Part shown: positions 28,013-37,227 of the stretch, piece by piece
Position numbering within the stretch: the first letter of the stretch is position 1
Layout of the letters: every line of letters begins with the position of its first letter
Source of the DNA: Amphritea balenae
GTDB lineage: Bacteria > Pseudomonadota > Gammaproteobacteria > Pseudomonadales > Balneatricaceae
Assembly: GCF_003858655.1 (NCBI RefSeq)
Contig: NZ_RQXV01000014.1
Span: forward strand, 61,964-125,963
Reading direction: 5' to 3'
DNA: 64,000 nucleotides
The notes under the pieces: model-generated
The model's database searches: none
Told to the model about the DNA's origin: nothing
Seen by the model: only the letters and a program-made list of their open reading frames with translations
Made by a program: the position numbers and the translations under genes

Positions 28013-29611
28013 ATGTACGACAATACTCAAAGTGGCTCAGGCACAACGGCCACTTCGAATGGGAGTTCAGAATATACCACCGACTATAAAGCCGGTCAGG
28101 ATAACGTACAGGTCATGGGGATGGATGTCCTCAACCCCGTATTCGGAACCAGCGCATTTGCTATCATCGCATTTGTTGTACTGGCTCTGATCTTCCCTGC
28201 TGATGCTAAAGAGATGCTGGTTGGCGCCCGTACCTGGTCGATTGAGACCTTTGACTGGCTGTTTATGATCGGCGGCAACCTGTTTGTTCTGTTCTGTATC
28301 GCTCTGATTTTTTTACCGGTAGGCAAAATCCGTCTGGGTGGCAAAACAGCCACACCTGATTTCAGCAGAATGTCCTGGTTCTCAATGCTATTTGCCGCAG
28401 GTATGGGTATCGGTCTGATGTTCTGGAGTGTTGCAGAACCCGTCGCTTACTATACCGACTGGTGGGGTACCCCATTAAATGCTGCTGCTAACACACCCGA
28501 AGGTGCATCTGCAGCGATGGGCGCAACCATGTTCCACTGGGGACTGCATCCCTGGGCTATCTATGGTGTAGTTGCTCTGGCGCTGGCTTTCTTTACCTAT
28601 AACAAAGGCCTGCCGCTGACCATTCGTTCCGCTTTCTACCCATTATTAGGTGAACGTGTCTGGGGCCCTATCGGTCATGTTATCGATATTGTAGCGGTAC
28701 TGGCTACTATCTTCGGTCTTGCGACATCTCTGGGCCTGGGAGCTTCCCAGGCAGCTGCGGGTCTTAATTTCCTGTTTGGTGTCGATAATAATATTTCCAC
28801 TCAGGTTGCTATCATCATCGCAGTCTCTGCCATTGCGATACTATCGGTAATCCGCGGCCTGGAAGGCGGCGTTAAAGTGCTGAGTAACATCAACATGTGC
28901 ATTGCAGGCATTTTGCTACTGTTCGTAATCGTTGCCGGCTCTATTACCGCTTTCTTTGGTAACTTTGTTGGTACTGTTAGCAGCTACGCCGGCGATATTA
29001 TCCCGCTAAGTAACTGGATTGGCCGCGAAGATGAAAAATTCTATACCGGCTGGACCGTATTCTACTGGGCCTGGTGGGTATCCTGGTCTCCATTTGTAGG
29101 CATGTTTATCGCCCGTATTTCCAAAGGTCGTACGGTACGTGAATTCATGACCGCCGTACTGCTGATTCCTACCATTGTTTCAGCCGTTTGGATGGCCGCT
29201 TTTGGTGGCAGCGCTCTGGACCAGATTCAGAATGGCATTGGTGAACTAACTAACGGTGTTGGTGATGTTTCTCTGACCATGTTCCACATGTTAGAAAACC
29301 TGCCTCTGACCGAACTGACCTCAATCCTGGCGATTGTGTTGGTCCTGGTGTTCTTTATCACTTCGTCTGATTCCGGTTCACTGGTAATCGATTCCATTAC
29401 TGCCGGTGGTAAAGTTGACGCGCCTGTACCTCAGCGCATCTTCTGGGCAGTACTTCAGGGAACTATTGCCGGCGTGCTGCTGTACGGTGGTGGCTCAGAA
29501 GCGCTGACAGCACTTCAGGCTGGTGCCATTACAACTGGCTTACCATTTACTGTGGTACTGATATTTATGTGCCTGAGTCTGTATAAAGGCCTCAAGTCTG
29601 AAGTTCAGTAA
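28013..29611 (+). CDS. BCCT-family betaine/choline/carnitine transporter
   Basis: The 532-residue protein has 12 predicted membrane helices and the family signatures GMGIGLMFWSVAEP (substrate-site region) and WAWWVSWSPFVGMFIARISKGRTVREF (the aromatic-box helix and following loop). It imports quaternary ammonium compounds by ion or proton coupling, or exchange. The short N-terminus and very short C-terminal tail argue for a metabolic rather than an osmosensing carrier. Its promoter carries the operator shared with the MttB-family methyltransferase, so it likely brings in that enzyme's substrate. Confidence 0.93.
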   Translation: MYDNTQSGSGTTATSNGSSEYTTDYKAGQDNVQVMGMDVLNPVFGTSAFAIIAFVVLALIFPADAKEMLVGARTWSIETFDWLFMIGGNLFVLFCIALIFLPVGKIRLGGKTATPDFSRMSWFSMLFAAGMGIGLMFWSVAEPVAYYTDWWGTPLNAAANTPEGASAAMGATMFHWGLHPWAIYGVVALALAFFTYNKGLPLTIRSAFYPLLGERVWGPIGHVIDIVAVLATIFGLATSLGLGASQAAAGLNFLFGVDNNISTQVAIIIAVSAIAILSVIRGLEGGVKVLSNINMCIAGILLLFVIVAGSITAFFGNFVGTVSSYAGDIIPLSNWIGREDEKFYTGWTVFYWAWWVSWSPFVGMFIARISKGRTVREFMTAVLLIPTIVSAVWMAAFGGSALDQIQNGIGELTNGVGDVSLTMFHMLENLPLTELTSILAIVLVLVFFITSSDSGSLVIDSITAGGKVDAPVPQRIFWAVLQGTIAGVLLYGGGSEALTALQAGAITTGLPFTVVLIFMCLSLYKGLKSEVQ

Positions 29612-29643
29612 GATTCTCATTCGATAGTTGCTTCAGCAATATA

Positions 29644-29672
29644 AAAAGCCGGCTTATTTAGCCGGCTTTTTT
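29644..29672 (+). terminator. Terminator after the BCCT gene
   Basis: The stem AAAGCCGGC / GCCGGCTTTT with a short TTATTTA loop ends in a T tract, 33 bp past the stop codon. Confidence 0.88.
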
Positions 29673-29732
29673 GTACCTCCATAAAAAATGCAGGAACTAT
29701 GCAATGGAAGAATATATGACTAAACGAACAGA

Positions 29733-30623
29733 TTAACAGGCACTGGAAACGCTCACTGTTTCCACTTCCGCATCTACCTCCCCAACAGGCAGAGCCAAGT
29801 CTTGGTTATGCAACAGCTCTGTACCAAACCAGGCCAGATCATCATGCAGCTGCACCACCTCTCCGACAATAATCAGTGCGGGAGCAGCCAACTGAGCATA
29901 TTCCTGCTTTTGAGGCAGATCATGCAGAGTCCCGGTCAATACCCGCTGCTCAGGGCTTGTGCCCTGAGAAACAATAGCAGCGGGCGTAGCAGAAGGCTTG
30001 CCATGAGCGATCAGTTGCTCAAACAGTTTGTCTATATTCTGTAAGCCCATATAAAAAACAACGGTCTGATTCGGCTGCACTAACTGAGCAAAATTAAGAT
30101 CGCTGGTATGATTTTTCAGTTGCCCGGTCACCAGGGTAACCGACTGAGCATAATCACGATGTGTTAACGGAATACCCGCATAAGTCGAACAGGCACTGGC
30201 CGCAGTAATCCCCGGCACAACCTAATAGGGAATTTTCTGCTGCTGTAGCGCCATAAGCTCTTCCCCGCCCCGGCCAAAAACAAACGGGTCTCCCCCCTTC
30301 AGGCGCAGCACTCGTTTACCTTGCAGTGCATGCTTAATCATCAGTTCGTTAATAGCTTGTTGCGCAAGCCGATGATTACCACAGCGCTTACCCACATCGA
30401 TCTTCTCTATATCAGGAGCACACAATGCCAGTACTTGCGTTGAAATCAACTGATCATAAAGCACGACATCAGCCTGTTGCATCAGCCGCAACGCTTTAAA
30501 GGTAAGCAGTTCGGGGTCTCCCGGCCCTCCTCCTACAAGATAAACTTCGCCGGCATTTGAACCGGACTTATGAGCGGAACATTCCTGATTCAGGCATTTT
30601 CTCAACAGCGGAAGATAATCCAA
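29733..30623 (-). pseudogene. cobA: Uroporphyrinogen-III C-methyltransferase interrupted by an in-frame amber codon
   Basis: The frame begins at a TTG at 30623 with GGAGAG upstream and shows the SUMT motifs [34 protein letters not shown], then [23 protein letters not shown] and VVFYMGL. The two halves are in the same frame and separated only by TAG at 30222-30224. Here family members usually have Glu (the sequence reads KIPY-stop-VVPG), so a single GAG-to-TAG change explains it. The enzyme makes precorrin-2 for siroheme and cobalamin. TAG is used as an ordinary stop by other genes here, for example the hybrid kinase, so recoding is unlikely. A sequencing error remains possible. Confidence 0.85.
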
Positions 30624-30908
30624 TTCGATCTCTCCTGATACTAATACAGCCCATCGTTCTGATTGAGTAGCCCGGATCTGTATATTAAGTTTTGGCCAAA
30701 GTCACTTCAGCACTGCAACCCAATCTGCCTGGCTCTACTAACGAAACCAACTAACAAAAAGGGCTAACAGTCTGTCCAGAATCTAGCAAAAAACAGAGCT
30801 TCCAAATATCCCGGGAGCGACTAGTCTGGTTCAATATCAGGAGCAAAACGACCGCTTCAGGAAAGGTCAAATATCCAGCGATAAGTTTGTCGGCCTGGCG
30901 CCAGAAAA

Positions 30909-30935
30909 TGACGCTTTAGAACAGAACTGTGTCGC
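30909..30935 (+). promoter_or_regulatory. 21-bp-spaced direct-repeat operator upstream of the MttB-family gene
   Basis: TGACGCTTTAG at 30909 and TGTCGCTAAG at 30930 are 21 bp apart on the gene strand and 114 bp before the chosen start codon. The remainder of the 425-bp gap between cobA and this gene shows no other recognised element. Confidence 0.75.
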
Positions 30936-31048
30936 TAAGAGGTCAGCTCCGCAACAGCTGCAAAACCATACTGTTTGAAAGCTTAGCCATGTCAGGCTGT
31001 TGTAAAAAGACATCAGGTCATCAGCCTGAAAATACCGGAGTACAGATA

Positions 31049-32620
31049 ATGAGCGATACAGAAGCCCCAGTCAGATCACGCCGTAGTCGTCGTGGACGCG
31101 CAGGCCGGCAGGCTGCCGGAACCCAGGCCGCTGACACTAGCGTACCTTATATCACCCGCAACATTCCTTATTATGAAGTACTGGATGATGATGGCCTGAG
31201 TCTGATCGAAAATAATGCTGAAACTATTCTTGAAGAAGTCGGCATTGAATTTCGTGATGATGAAGAAGCCCTGCAGATCTGGCGTGACGCCGGTGCCGAC
31301 GTACAAGGCCAGCTGGTTAAATTCCCCCGTGGTATGTGTCGTTCTCTTATTCAGACATCTGCGCCTCGTGAATACACCCAACACGCCCGCAACCCTGCCA
31401 GAAATGTCCGTATCGGTGGTAAAAACACAGTATTTGTTCCGGCATACGGCTGTCCATTCGTGTATGACATGGATAAAGGGCGTCGTTATGCGACCATCGA
31501 AGATTTTCAGAACTTCGTAAAACTGGCTTACATGTCGCCTAGCCTTCACCACTCTGGCGGCACCATCTGTGAACCGGTCGACTTGCCGGTAAACAAGCGT
31601 CACTTCGACATGCTTTACGCGCATATGAAGTACTCTGATAAAGCTTTCATGGGCTCGGTAACCGCACCTGAACGGGCTGAAGATACCGTAGAAATGTGTA
31701 AGATCCTGTTCGGCGATAACTATATCGATGAGGAAACAGGCAAACCAAAGACCATCGTGACCAGCCTTATCAACGCTAACTCACCGATGACTTTTGACGA
31801 TACCATGCTGGGTGCCGCAAAAGTTTATGCCCGTAACAACCAGGCTTGCGTCGTCACCCCCTTCATTCTGGCTGGCGCTATGTCACCGGTAACGGTAGCC
31901 GGTACTGCAGCACAGTCCCTGGCAGAAGCGATGGCAGGCATGGCCTTCGTACAGTTGGTCAATCCCGGCGCACCAGTCGTTATGGGTAGCTTTGCCAGCT
32001 CCATCTCTATGCAATCAGGCGCACCAACCTTCGGCACCCCTGAGCCGGCGCTGGTACTTTATATCATGGCTAATCTGGCACGCCGTCTTGGCGTACCCTT
32101 CCGTTCAGGTGGAGGCTTCTGCGCCGCTAAGGTACCTGACGCTCAAGCTGCCGGTGAAGCTGTCAGCACACTGATTCCAACAGCTCTGGCTGGGGTTAAT
32201 TTTGCTCTGCATACGGCCGGCTGGCAGGAAGGCGGACTGGTAATGGGCTATGAAAAATTCGTCATGGACGCTGACAATGCCGGCATGATGGAGACCTTGC
32301 TAAAAGGTGTTGATCTGTCCGAAAACGGCCAGGCCATGGATGCAATTAAAGAGGTAGGCCCGGGTAATCACTTCCTCGGCTGCGCCCACACTCAGGCTAA
32401 CTTCAAGACAGCATTCTATCGTTCACCTCTGGCGGACAATAACAGCTTCGAACAGTGGGAATCCGAAGGCAGTAAAAGCCAGGAACAACGGGCTAACGCT
32501 CACTGGAAGAAGATGCTTTCTGAGTATCAGGCACCAGAACTGGATCCTGCCATTGATCAGGCACTCCTCGATTACATGGAGCAACGTAAAGCATCCTTCC
32601 CGGACTCAAATATCTCCTAA
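31049..32620 (+). CDS. MttB-family (non-pyrrolysine) corrinoid methyltransferase
   Basis: The 523-residue protein belongs to the trimethylamine methyltransferase superfamily. Motifs include ILEEVGIEFRDDEEALQIW, FVPAYGCPFVYD, GGTICEPVDLPVNKRHFDM and ALVLYIMANLARRLGVPFRSGG. It lacks an in-frame UAG, so it belongs to the MtgB-like branch that demethylates quaternary amines such as glycine betaine rather than trimethylamine. It would pass the methyl group to the corrinoid protein at 39503. I choose the ATG at 31049, with CCGGAG upstream. An open frame continues 40 codons upstream, but that stretch overlaps the operator. The N-terminus is Arg-rich (RSRRSRRGRAGR). Confidence 0.92.
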   Translation: MSDTEAPVRSRRSRRGRAGRQAAGTQAADTSVPYITRNIPYYEVLDDDGLSLIENNAETILEEVGIEFRDDEEALQIWRDAGADVQGQLVKFPRGMCRSLIQTSAPREYTQHARNPARNVRIGGKNTVFVPAYGCPFVYDMDKGRRYATIEDFQNFVKLAYMSPSLHHSGGTICEPVDLPVNKRHFDMLYAHMKYSDKAFMGSVTAPERAEDTVEMCKILFGDNYIDEETGKPKTIVTSLINANSPMTFDDTMLGAAKVYARNNQACVVTPFILAGAMSPVTVAGTAAQSLAEAMAGMAFVQLVNPGAPVVMGSFASSISMQSGAPTFGTPEPALVLYIMANLARRLGVPFRSGGGFCAAKVPDAQAAGEAVSTLIPTALAGVNFALHTAGWQEGGLVMGYEKFVMDADNAGMMETLLKGVDLSENGQAMDAIKEVGPGNHFLGCAHTQANFKTAFYRSPLADNNSFEQWESEGSKSQEQRANAHWKKMLSEYQAPELDPAIDQALLDYMEQRKASFPDSNIS

Positions 32621-32645
32621 TTTACAACTATTACTATTTACACTG

Positions 32646-32665
32646 CGAAGGCTATACTGCCTTCG
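32646..32665 (+). terminator. Hairpin after the MttB-family gene
   Basis: A perfect 7-bp stem (CGAAGGC / GCCTTCG) lies 26 bp past the stop codon but lacks a T tract, so termination is uncertain. The rest of the 306-bp gap to the regulator shows nothing recognised. Confidence 0.4.
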
Positions 32666-32926
32666 TGGTGCTATAACAATAACAATGATTACTAACTGTC
32701 TATGCTGTCAAAAACTGAGGAAAAGTAGTTTGGTTTTAAGCTGAATTTTCCACATTTTTTACAGGTAGGTTCGCTGTGCAGATTCTACGGATGAGAGCCA
32801 TAACTTCCTGACAACAGAAGTTAAAATACAAGCCAGCGCACTATAATTACAAAAAATTATGAGCTCTTTCATTACAGCTGAGTATGTATTGATTGAGTGC
32901 AGTAATATTATTCCGATGAGGAAGAC

Positions 32927-33904
32927 ATGACACCTCAGCAGCAAACACCCGCACCGACTAGAATCGGCTTTCTCCTAGTGGAAAAATTTTCAATGATTGC
33001 GGTAAGTTCCGCCATTGAACCACTGCGTATGGCCAATCGACTAGCCGACCAGGCCCTGTATGAATGGCCGGTTATCACAATGGATGGCGAACCGGTATAT
33101 GCCAGCAACGATCTGACAATCCCGCCAGGCTATTCCATTAACAACATGCCACCGGTAGATATTCTTTTTGTCTGCTCCGGCGTGGATGTATCCGGTGTTT
33201 TTTCAAAAGAGATGGAAAAATTTCTCTGTAAGCAGGATCGCCAAAAAGTTAAGCTCGGCGGCTTATGCACTGGCACTTACCTACTCGCCCGCTCAGGCCT
33301 GATGGACGGTTACAAATGCACAGTACATTGGGAAAACATGGCCAGCATGCGCGAACAGTTTCCCAAGATACAACTCAGTGATGAGCTTTATGAGATAGAT
33401 CGAAACCGCTATACCTGTGCCGGCGGTAACGCTCCCATGGATATGATGCTCAACCTGATCACCGAAACTAACAGCGGCAAGCTCTCCGCCAATATTTCTG
33501 AACAGTTTATGTGTGACCGTATTCGTGGACGCCATGACCGTCAGCGTATGCCACTGCAACTACATCTGGGCTCTGGCCAGCCAAAACTGATTGAAGCGGT
33601 CACCCTGATGGAAGCAAATATTGAAGAACCAATGAGTGTTGATGAGTTATCTCAACTGGTCGGTGTATCCCGTCGTCAGTTGGAAAGGTTATTTCAGAAA
33701 CATCTGAGTTGCGTTCCCACACGTTACTATATGAATTTGCGTCTCAACTGTGCCCGTCGGCTGCTTTTACAAACCGACAAATCCGTTGTTGACGTATCCC
33801 TGGCCTGCGGTTTTGTCTCGGCACCCCACTTCAGTAAATGCTACCGCGATTATTTTGGCTTACCCCCCCGGGATGAACGCAAACTCAAAACGCCGGTTTC
33901 GTAA
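32927..33904 (+). CDS. GlxA/AraC-family transcriptional activator (GbdR/CdhR-like)
   Basis: The 325-residue protein has an N-terminal DJ-1/PfpI-like domain (IGFLLVEKFSMIAVSSAIEPLRMAN; LGGLCTGTYLLARSGLMDGYKCTVHWEN; TCAGGNAPMDMMLNLI). A C-terminal AraC double helix-turn-helix follows, with MSVDELSQLVGVSRRQLERLF and SVVDVSLACGFVSAPHFSKCY. Relatives GbdR and CdhR control glycine betaine and carnitine catabolism. It lies between the MttB-family gene and the activator operon and is the best candidate for binding the 21-bp-spaced repeats at six nearby promoters. Its own upstream region lacks that repeat. Confidence 0.9.
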   Translation: MTPQQQTPAPTRIGFLLVEKFSMIAVSSAIEPLRMANRLADQALYEWPVITMDGEPVYASNDLTIPPGYSINNMPPVDILFVCSGVDVSGVFSKEMEKFLCKQDRQKVKLGGLCTGTYLLARSGLMDGYKCTVHWENMASMREQFPKIQLSDELYEIDRNRYTCAGGNAPMDMMLNLITETNSGKLSANISEQFMCDRIRGRHDRQRMPLQLHLGSGQPKLIEAVTLMEANIEEPMSVDELSQLVGVSRRQLERLFQKHLSCVPTRYYMNLRLNCARRLLLQTDKSVVDVSLACGFVSAPHFSKCYRDYFGLPPRDERKLKTPVS

Positions 33905-33956
33905 TAACAGCAACAAACAAGACCCAGGCAAACGATAGTACTGGATGCATTAATTA

Positions 33957-33988
33957 AAAAAAAACCGGGCAATAGCCCGGTTTTTTTA
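33957..33988. terminator. Terminator after the GlxA-type regulator
   Basis: The stem ACCGGGC / GCCCGGT flanked by an A tract and seven T residues lies about 50 bp past the stop codon. Confidence 0.9.
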
Positions 33989-34001
33989 TATGCAGTGCTA
34001 A

Positions 34002-34279
34002 GGAAGGTGCGAACAAGCCCCTTACGCCTCTGGCTTTCAGAGAGATTGAAGATCAAGGCAACAATTACAGGCATACTGGTTGTACGTCGAAAATTGTTAA
34101 CACCGAGATTCAGTCTCTCTGAAAGCCCCCCTTCTTTTAAAAAGAGGGGGCGGGCTCTATAACGGTCACCTGCTTTGTCAGATAGTTTGAAAAGGTCCAG
34201 ACATTTCACTGCACTATCTTTCGCGCACTTGACCGTTCTATAGCCCGCAGAGAAAATAAAGGACTTATTCGCACCTTCC
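34002..34279. mobile_element. MITE-like foldback element of 278 bp
   Basis: The ends are inverted repeats. The left reads GGAAGGTGCGAACAAG from 34002; the right end at 34279, read on the other strand, begins GGAAGGTGCGAATAAG. Similarity extends to about 23 bp. Inside are two further long inverted repeats: 34032-34045 with 34114-34127 (GGCTTTCAGAGAGA arms), and 34152-34168 with 34230-34246 (GGGCTCTATAACGGTCA arms, one mismatch). There is no transposase. It ends seven bases from the stop codon of the ASKHA activator gene and fills the gap behind the regulator terminator. No clear target duplication was seen. Confidence 0.75.
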
Positions 34280-34285
34280 CAAAAA

Positions 34286-36307
34286 CTATGACGCCTTGCG
34301 AACTCTACGGCGACGTCGACCTGTACCACCACTAGCATTAACCACACGACGTTCTGGCAGCTGAACCTCTTTAGCCAGCTCTATAAACTGGTCGGTAAGA
34401 TGCGGAAACGCCATCGACTTAACAAAATGATCCTGAAATTTTGCCTCGGTAGCCGTTTCAATTTTCTCTACCCGACGTAATACCTGTTCAATCTCATTTC
34501 GTTTAGAACGATCTAACAAGGCTATTCTGGCCCCCGTCCCTGCTGCATTACCAACCGGCCCTACATTGGCCAGATTACAGTCCGGTATTAAACCCAGCAC
34601 CATCGCATACTTAACATCGATATGGCTACCAAATGCACCCGCCAGGGATATCCGGTCAACCTTAGTAATACCCAGATGATCAAGTAGCAACTGAGTTCCC
34701 GCATACAGCGCAGACTTTGCCAGCTGAATAGCGCGCACATCATTCTGTGTGATCTGGAGGGTTTTATCACCCTCATACAGCACATATGAGAAGGTTCGTT
34801 CGTTAGCGATAACCCGGGGACTTTTCTCAGCCATTGCCGGATCAATAACACCATCTGAATCGATCACACCGGCCAGGAATAGCTCAGCTAATACTTCGAT
34901 AATTCCTGAACCGCAAACGCCGCTGATGCCTATTTTGCGAGTGTGCTCTGCAAAACCGGGGTCATCAGACCAAAGGTCACAACCTATTACCTTGAAACGC
35001 GGCTCCAGTGTTTCAGGGTCAACGCGCACTCTTTCGATCGCGCCGGTTGCTGCTCGCTGGCCACAGCTGATCTGCGCACCTTCAAAAGCCGGACCGGTCG
35101 GACTGGACGCAGCCAACAAGCGATCTTTGTTGCCTAATACCACTTCAGCATTGGTACCGACATCGACAATCAATGTAATCTCATCCGCCTGATCAGGCCG
35201 TTCAGCAAGAATGACTCCGGCTGTATCAGCACCAATATGCCCGGCAATACAAGGCAAGACGAAGCATCGCGCCTGAGGATGCAGATGGATATCAAGCTCA
35301 GCAGAACGCACTGTCACCGGACGATCTGTGGCCAGTGCAAATGGAGCCGAGCCCAATGGCGTTGGATCAATACCCAGAAACAGGTGATGCATAATCGGGT
35401 TACACACCACGGTCAGCTCTAGAATATCAGCCAGTTTGATACCCGCTTTCTCTGCAGCGTCTTTCGCCATCTCATTAAAGGCCTGACGCACCGCCTGAGT
35501 CATTTCACGATCACCACCGTCATTCATCATGACGTATGAGACCCGACTCATCAGATCTTCACCAAAGCGAATCTGAGGGTTCATAACCGATGAACTGGAA
35601 ACAACGTCACGACTGGTCAGATCACACAGATGCGCAGCAACCGTCGTTGAGCCCAGGTCTACCGCCAGACCATAAACCCGCTCTTTAACGCCCGGCCATA
35701 CCGCCATAATCTGGTTCTGATCTTCAGTATCATGGTATACAGCAACCGTTATCTGCCGCTCAGCCCTGTCTAATGCCGGCTGTAAGGCCTGCAGCACAGA
35801 CAGATCGGTACTGATCGCCTGCACATGATGTTGATCCAGTAAAATCTGCTGCACCCGACGCAGATCAGACTGCGGTTCATCCATATTCGGCGGCGGTACC
35901 TGCACAGTGAATAGCTTCACAGCCGGATCATGATCAATCTCAACAGCCGTCGCTTCTTTAACTATATGTTGTTTATGTATCTGGCTGTCGGAGGGAACAT
36001 CGACAACCATATCACCCAGGATCTGGGCCGAGCATCCCAGGCGACGTCCGTGCCTGAGTACCTCATTATTTTTCCCTTCTTCCCGCTCTGTCGGAGGCGA
36101 AAGGTGCTCAGCCAGGGAGTTGATCCCATGTTTGGGAAACTCCCCGACACTATGCATAACCTGACAACGGCCACAGATTCCGCGACCACCGCAACTGGAT
36201 TCCAGGTCTACACCTAACTGCTGTGCCGCCTGCAATACTGAAGTACCTAGCGGGAATTCACCCCGTAGACCGGTTGGTGTAAAAACGACTGTAGCCGTAT
36301 CAGACAT
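34286..36307 (-). CDS. Corrinoid-activating ASKHA ferredoxin (RamA/RACo-type)
   Basis: The 673-residue protein starts with a plant-type [2Fe-2S] domain (LESSCGGRGICGRCQV, distal Cys in GRRLGCSA; residues about 1-95), then a linker. A C-terminal ASKHA ATPase region follows, with YGLAVDLGSTTVAAHLCDL, IVDVGTNAEVVLGN and ISLAGAFGSHID. Family members use ATP to reduce inactivated Co(II) corrinoid to Co(I). It is the last gene of the corrinoid operon, nine bases behind the methyltransferase. It ends with an Arg-rich tail (GGTGRRRRRVRKAS), shared in style with three other C1-linked proteins. A MITE-like element adjoins its stop codon. Confidence 0.92.
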   Translation of the reverse strand: MSDTATVVFTPTGLRGEFPLGTSVLQAAQQLGVDLESSCGGRGICGRCQVMHSVGEFPKHGINSLAEHLSPPTEREEGKNNEVLRHGRRLGCSAQILGDMVVDVPSDSQIHKQHIVKEATAVEIDHDPAVKLFTVQVPPPNMDEPQSDLRRVQQILLDQHHVQAISTDLSVLQALQPALDRAERQITVAVYHDTEDQNQIMAVWPGVKERVYGLAVDLGSTTVAAHLCDLTSRDVVSSSSVMNPQIRFGEDLMSRVSYVMMNDGGDREMTQAVRQAFNEMAKDAAEKAGIKLADILELTVVCNPIMHHLFLGIDPTPLGSAPFALATDRPVTVRSAELDIHLHPQARCFVLPCIAGHIGADTAGVILAERPDQADEITLIVDVGTNAEVVLGNKDRLLAASSPTGPAFEGAQISCGQRAATGAIERVRVDPETLEPRFKVIGCDLWSDDPGFAEHTRKIGISGVCGSGIIEVLAELFLAGVIDSDGVIDPAMAEKSPRVIANERTFSYVLYEGDKTLQITQNDVRAIQLAKSALYAGTQLLLDHLGITKVDRISLAGAFGSHIDVKYAMVLGLIPDCNLANVGPVGNAAGTGARIALLDRSKRNEIEQVLRRVEKIETATEAKFQDHFVKSMAFPHLTDQFIELAKEVQLPERRVVNASGGTGRRRRRVRKAS

Positions 36308-36316
36308 ACATTCTCC

Positions 36317-37225
36317 TTAAGCTGTGCGACGACGGCGACCACTGGTACGACGACCACGGGCACCTTCAGCACCTTCTGCAGGCGCTTCACGGAAACGCTG
36401 GATCCAGTTCATGCAATCCGGGTCACGCCCCATCATCACGTCAGCACCTAGTGTCGCTGCGATAACTTCTTTATGTAGTGGGTTAGCGATGGCAGAACTC
36501 ATACCTGCAGCGATAGCCATACTCAGGAACGCGCCGTTAACACCATCACGGTTAGGCAGACCAAAACTGATATTAGAAGCACCACAAGTAGTGTTAACTT
36601 TCAGTTCGGTACGCAAACGATGAATCAGTTTCAATACCTGAACACCGGCAGTGTTCACCGCACCAATCGGCATTACCAAAGGATCGACTACAACGTCACA
36701 GGCCGGAATTCCGTAGTCAGAGGCGCGCTGAACGATCTTCTTTGCCACTTCAAAACGGACATCCGGGTCCTGAGAAATACCAGTCTCATCATTAGAGATA
36801 GCAACAACCGCCGCGCCATATTTCTTAACCAGCGGCAATACCTGCTCCATCTGCTCATCTTCGCCGGTTACTGAGTTAACCAGCGCTTTACCCTGATACA
36901 CTTCAAGACCTGCCTCAAGCGCAGCAACGATAGAAGAATCGATACATAAAGGGATATCACTGAAGCCCTGAATCAACTGAATAACTTCAGCCAGAATTCG
37001 CGGTTCGTCCGCCAGGGGAATACCGGCATTCACATCAAGTATATGTGCACCCGCTTCGATCTGAGCCCGGGCATCCGCTTCAACGCGGCTATAATCGCCC
37101 TCTTTCATCTCAGCAGCCAGAACCTTACGTCCGGTAGGATTGATACGCTCTCCGATAATGGTAAACGGACGCTCAAAGCCGATGATGGCTTCTTTAGTAG
37201 CTGAGCTGATAATAGTATCGGTCAT
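36317..37225 (-). CDS. Methyl-THF:corrinoid protein methyltransferase (pterin-binding TIM barrel)
   Basis: This 302-residue DHPS-like protein has FTIIGERINPTGRKVLAAEM, AHILDVNAGIPLADEP, PLCIDSSIVAALEAGL, LVNSVTGED and NTTCGASNISFGLPNRDGVNGAFL. These are hallmarks of MetH-type and AcsE/MtgA-type pterin-binding methyltransferases. It would move the methyl group from the corrinoid protein to tetrahydrofolate, or the reverse. The start is two bases after the reductase stop. The C-terminal 20 residues are Arg-rich (GARGRRTSGRRRRTA), absent from the core fold. Confidence 0.92.
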   Translation of the reverse strand: MTDTIISSATKEAIIGFERPFTIIGERINPTGRKVLAAEMKEGDYSRVEADARAQIEAGAHILDVNAGIPLADEPRILAEVIQLIQGFSDIPLCIDSSIVAALEAGLEVYQGKALVNSVTGEDEQMEQVLPLVKKYGAAVVAISNDETGISQDPDVRFEVAKKIVQRASDYGIPACDVVVDPLVMPIGAVNTAGVQVLKLIHRLRTELKVNTTCGASNISFGLPNRDGVNGAFLSMAIAAGMSSAIANPLHKEVIAATLGADVMMGRDPDCMNWIQRFREAPAEGAEGARGRRTSGRRRRTA

Positions 37226-37227
37226 GA

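Noticed and set aside
30222..30224. TAG in cobA as a pyrrolysine codon, suggested by the nearby MttB-family gene
   Set aside because: The MttB-family gene itself has no UAG, TAG ends other genes here (for example the hybrid kinase and the ASKHA activator), and the position matches a one-base change from a Glu codon.
30929..31048. Longer N-terminus for the MttB-family protein
   Set aside because: The upstream codons overlap the TGTCGC operator half-site, while CCGGAG sits properly before the ATG at 31049.
33850..34347. A 165-codon minus-strand frame across the regulator end and MITE
   Set aside because: It overlaps two well-supported genes and the inverted repeats of the element; composition is not gene-like.
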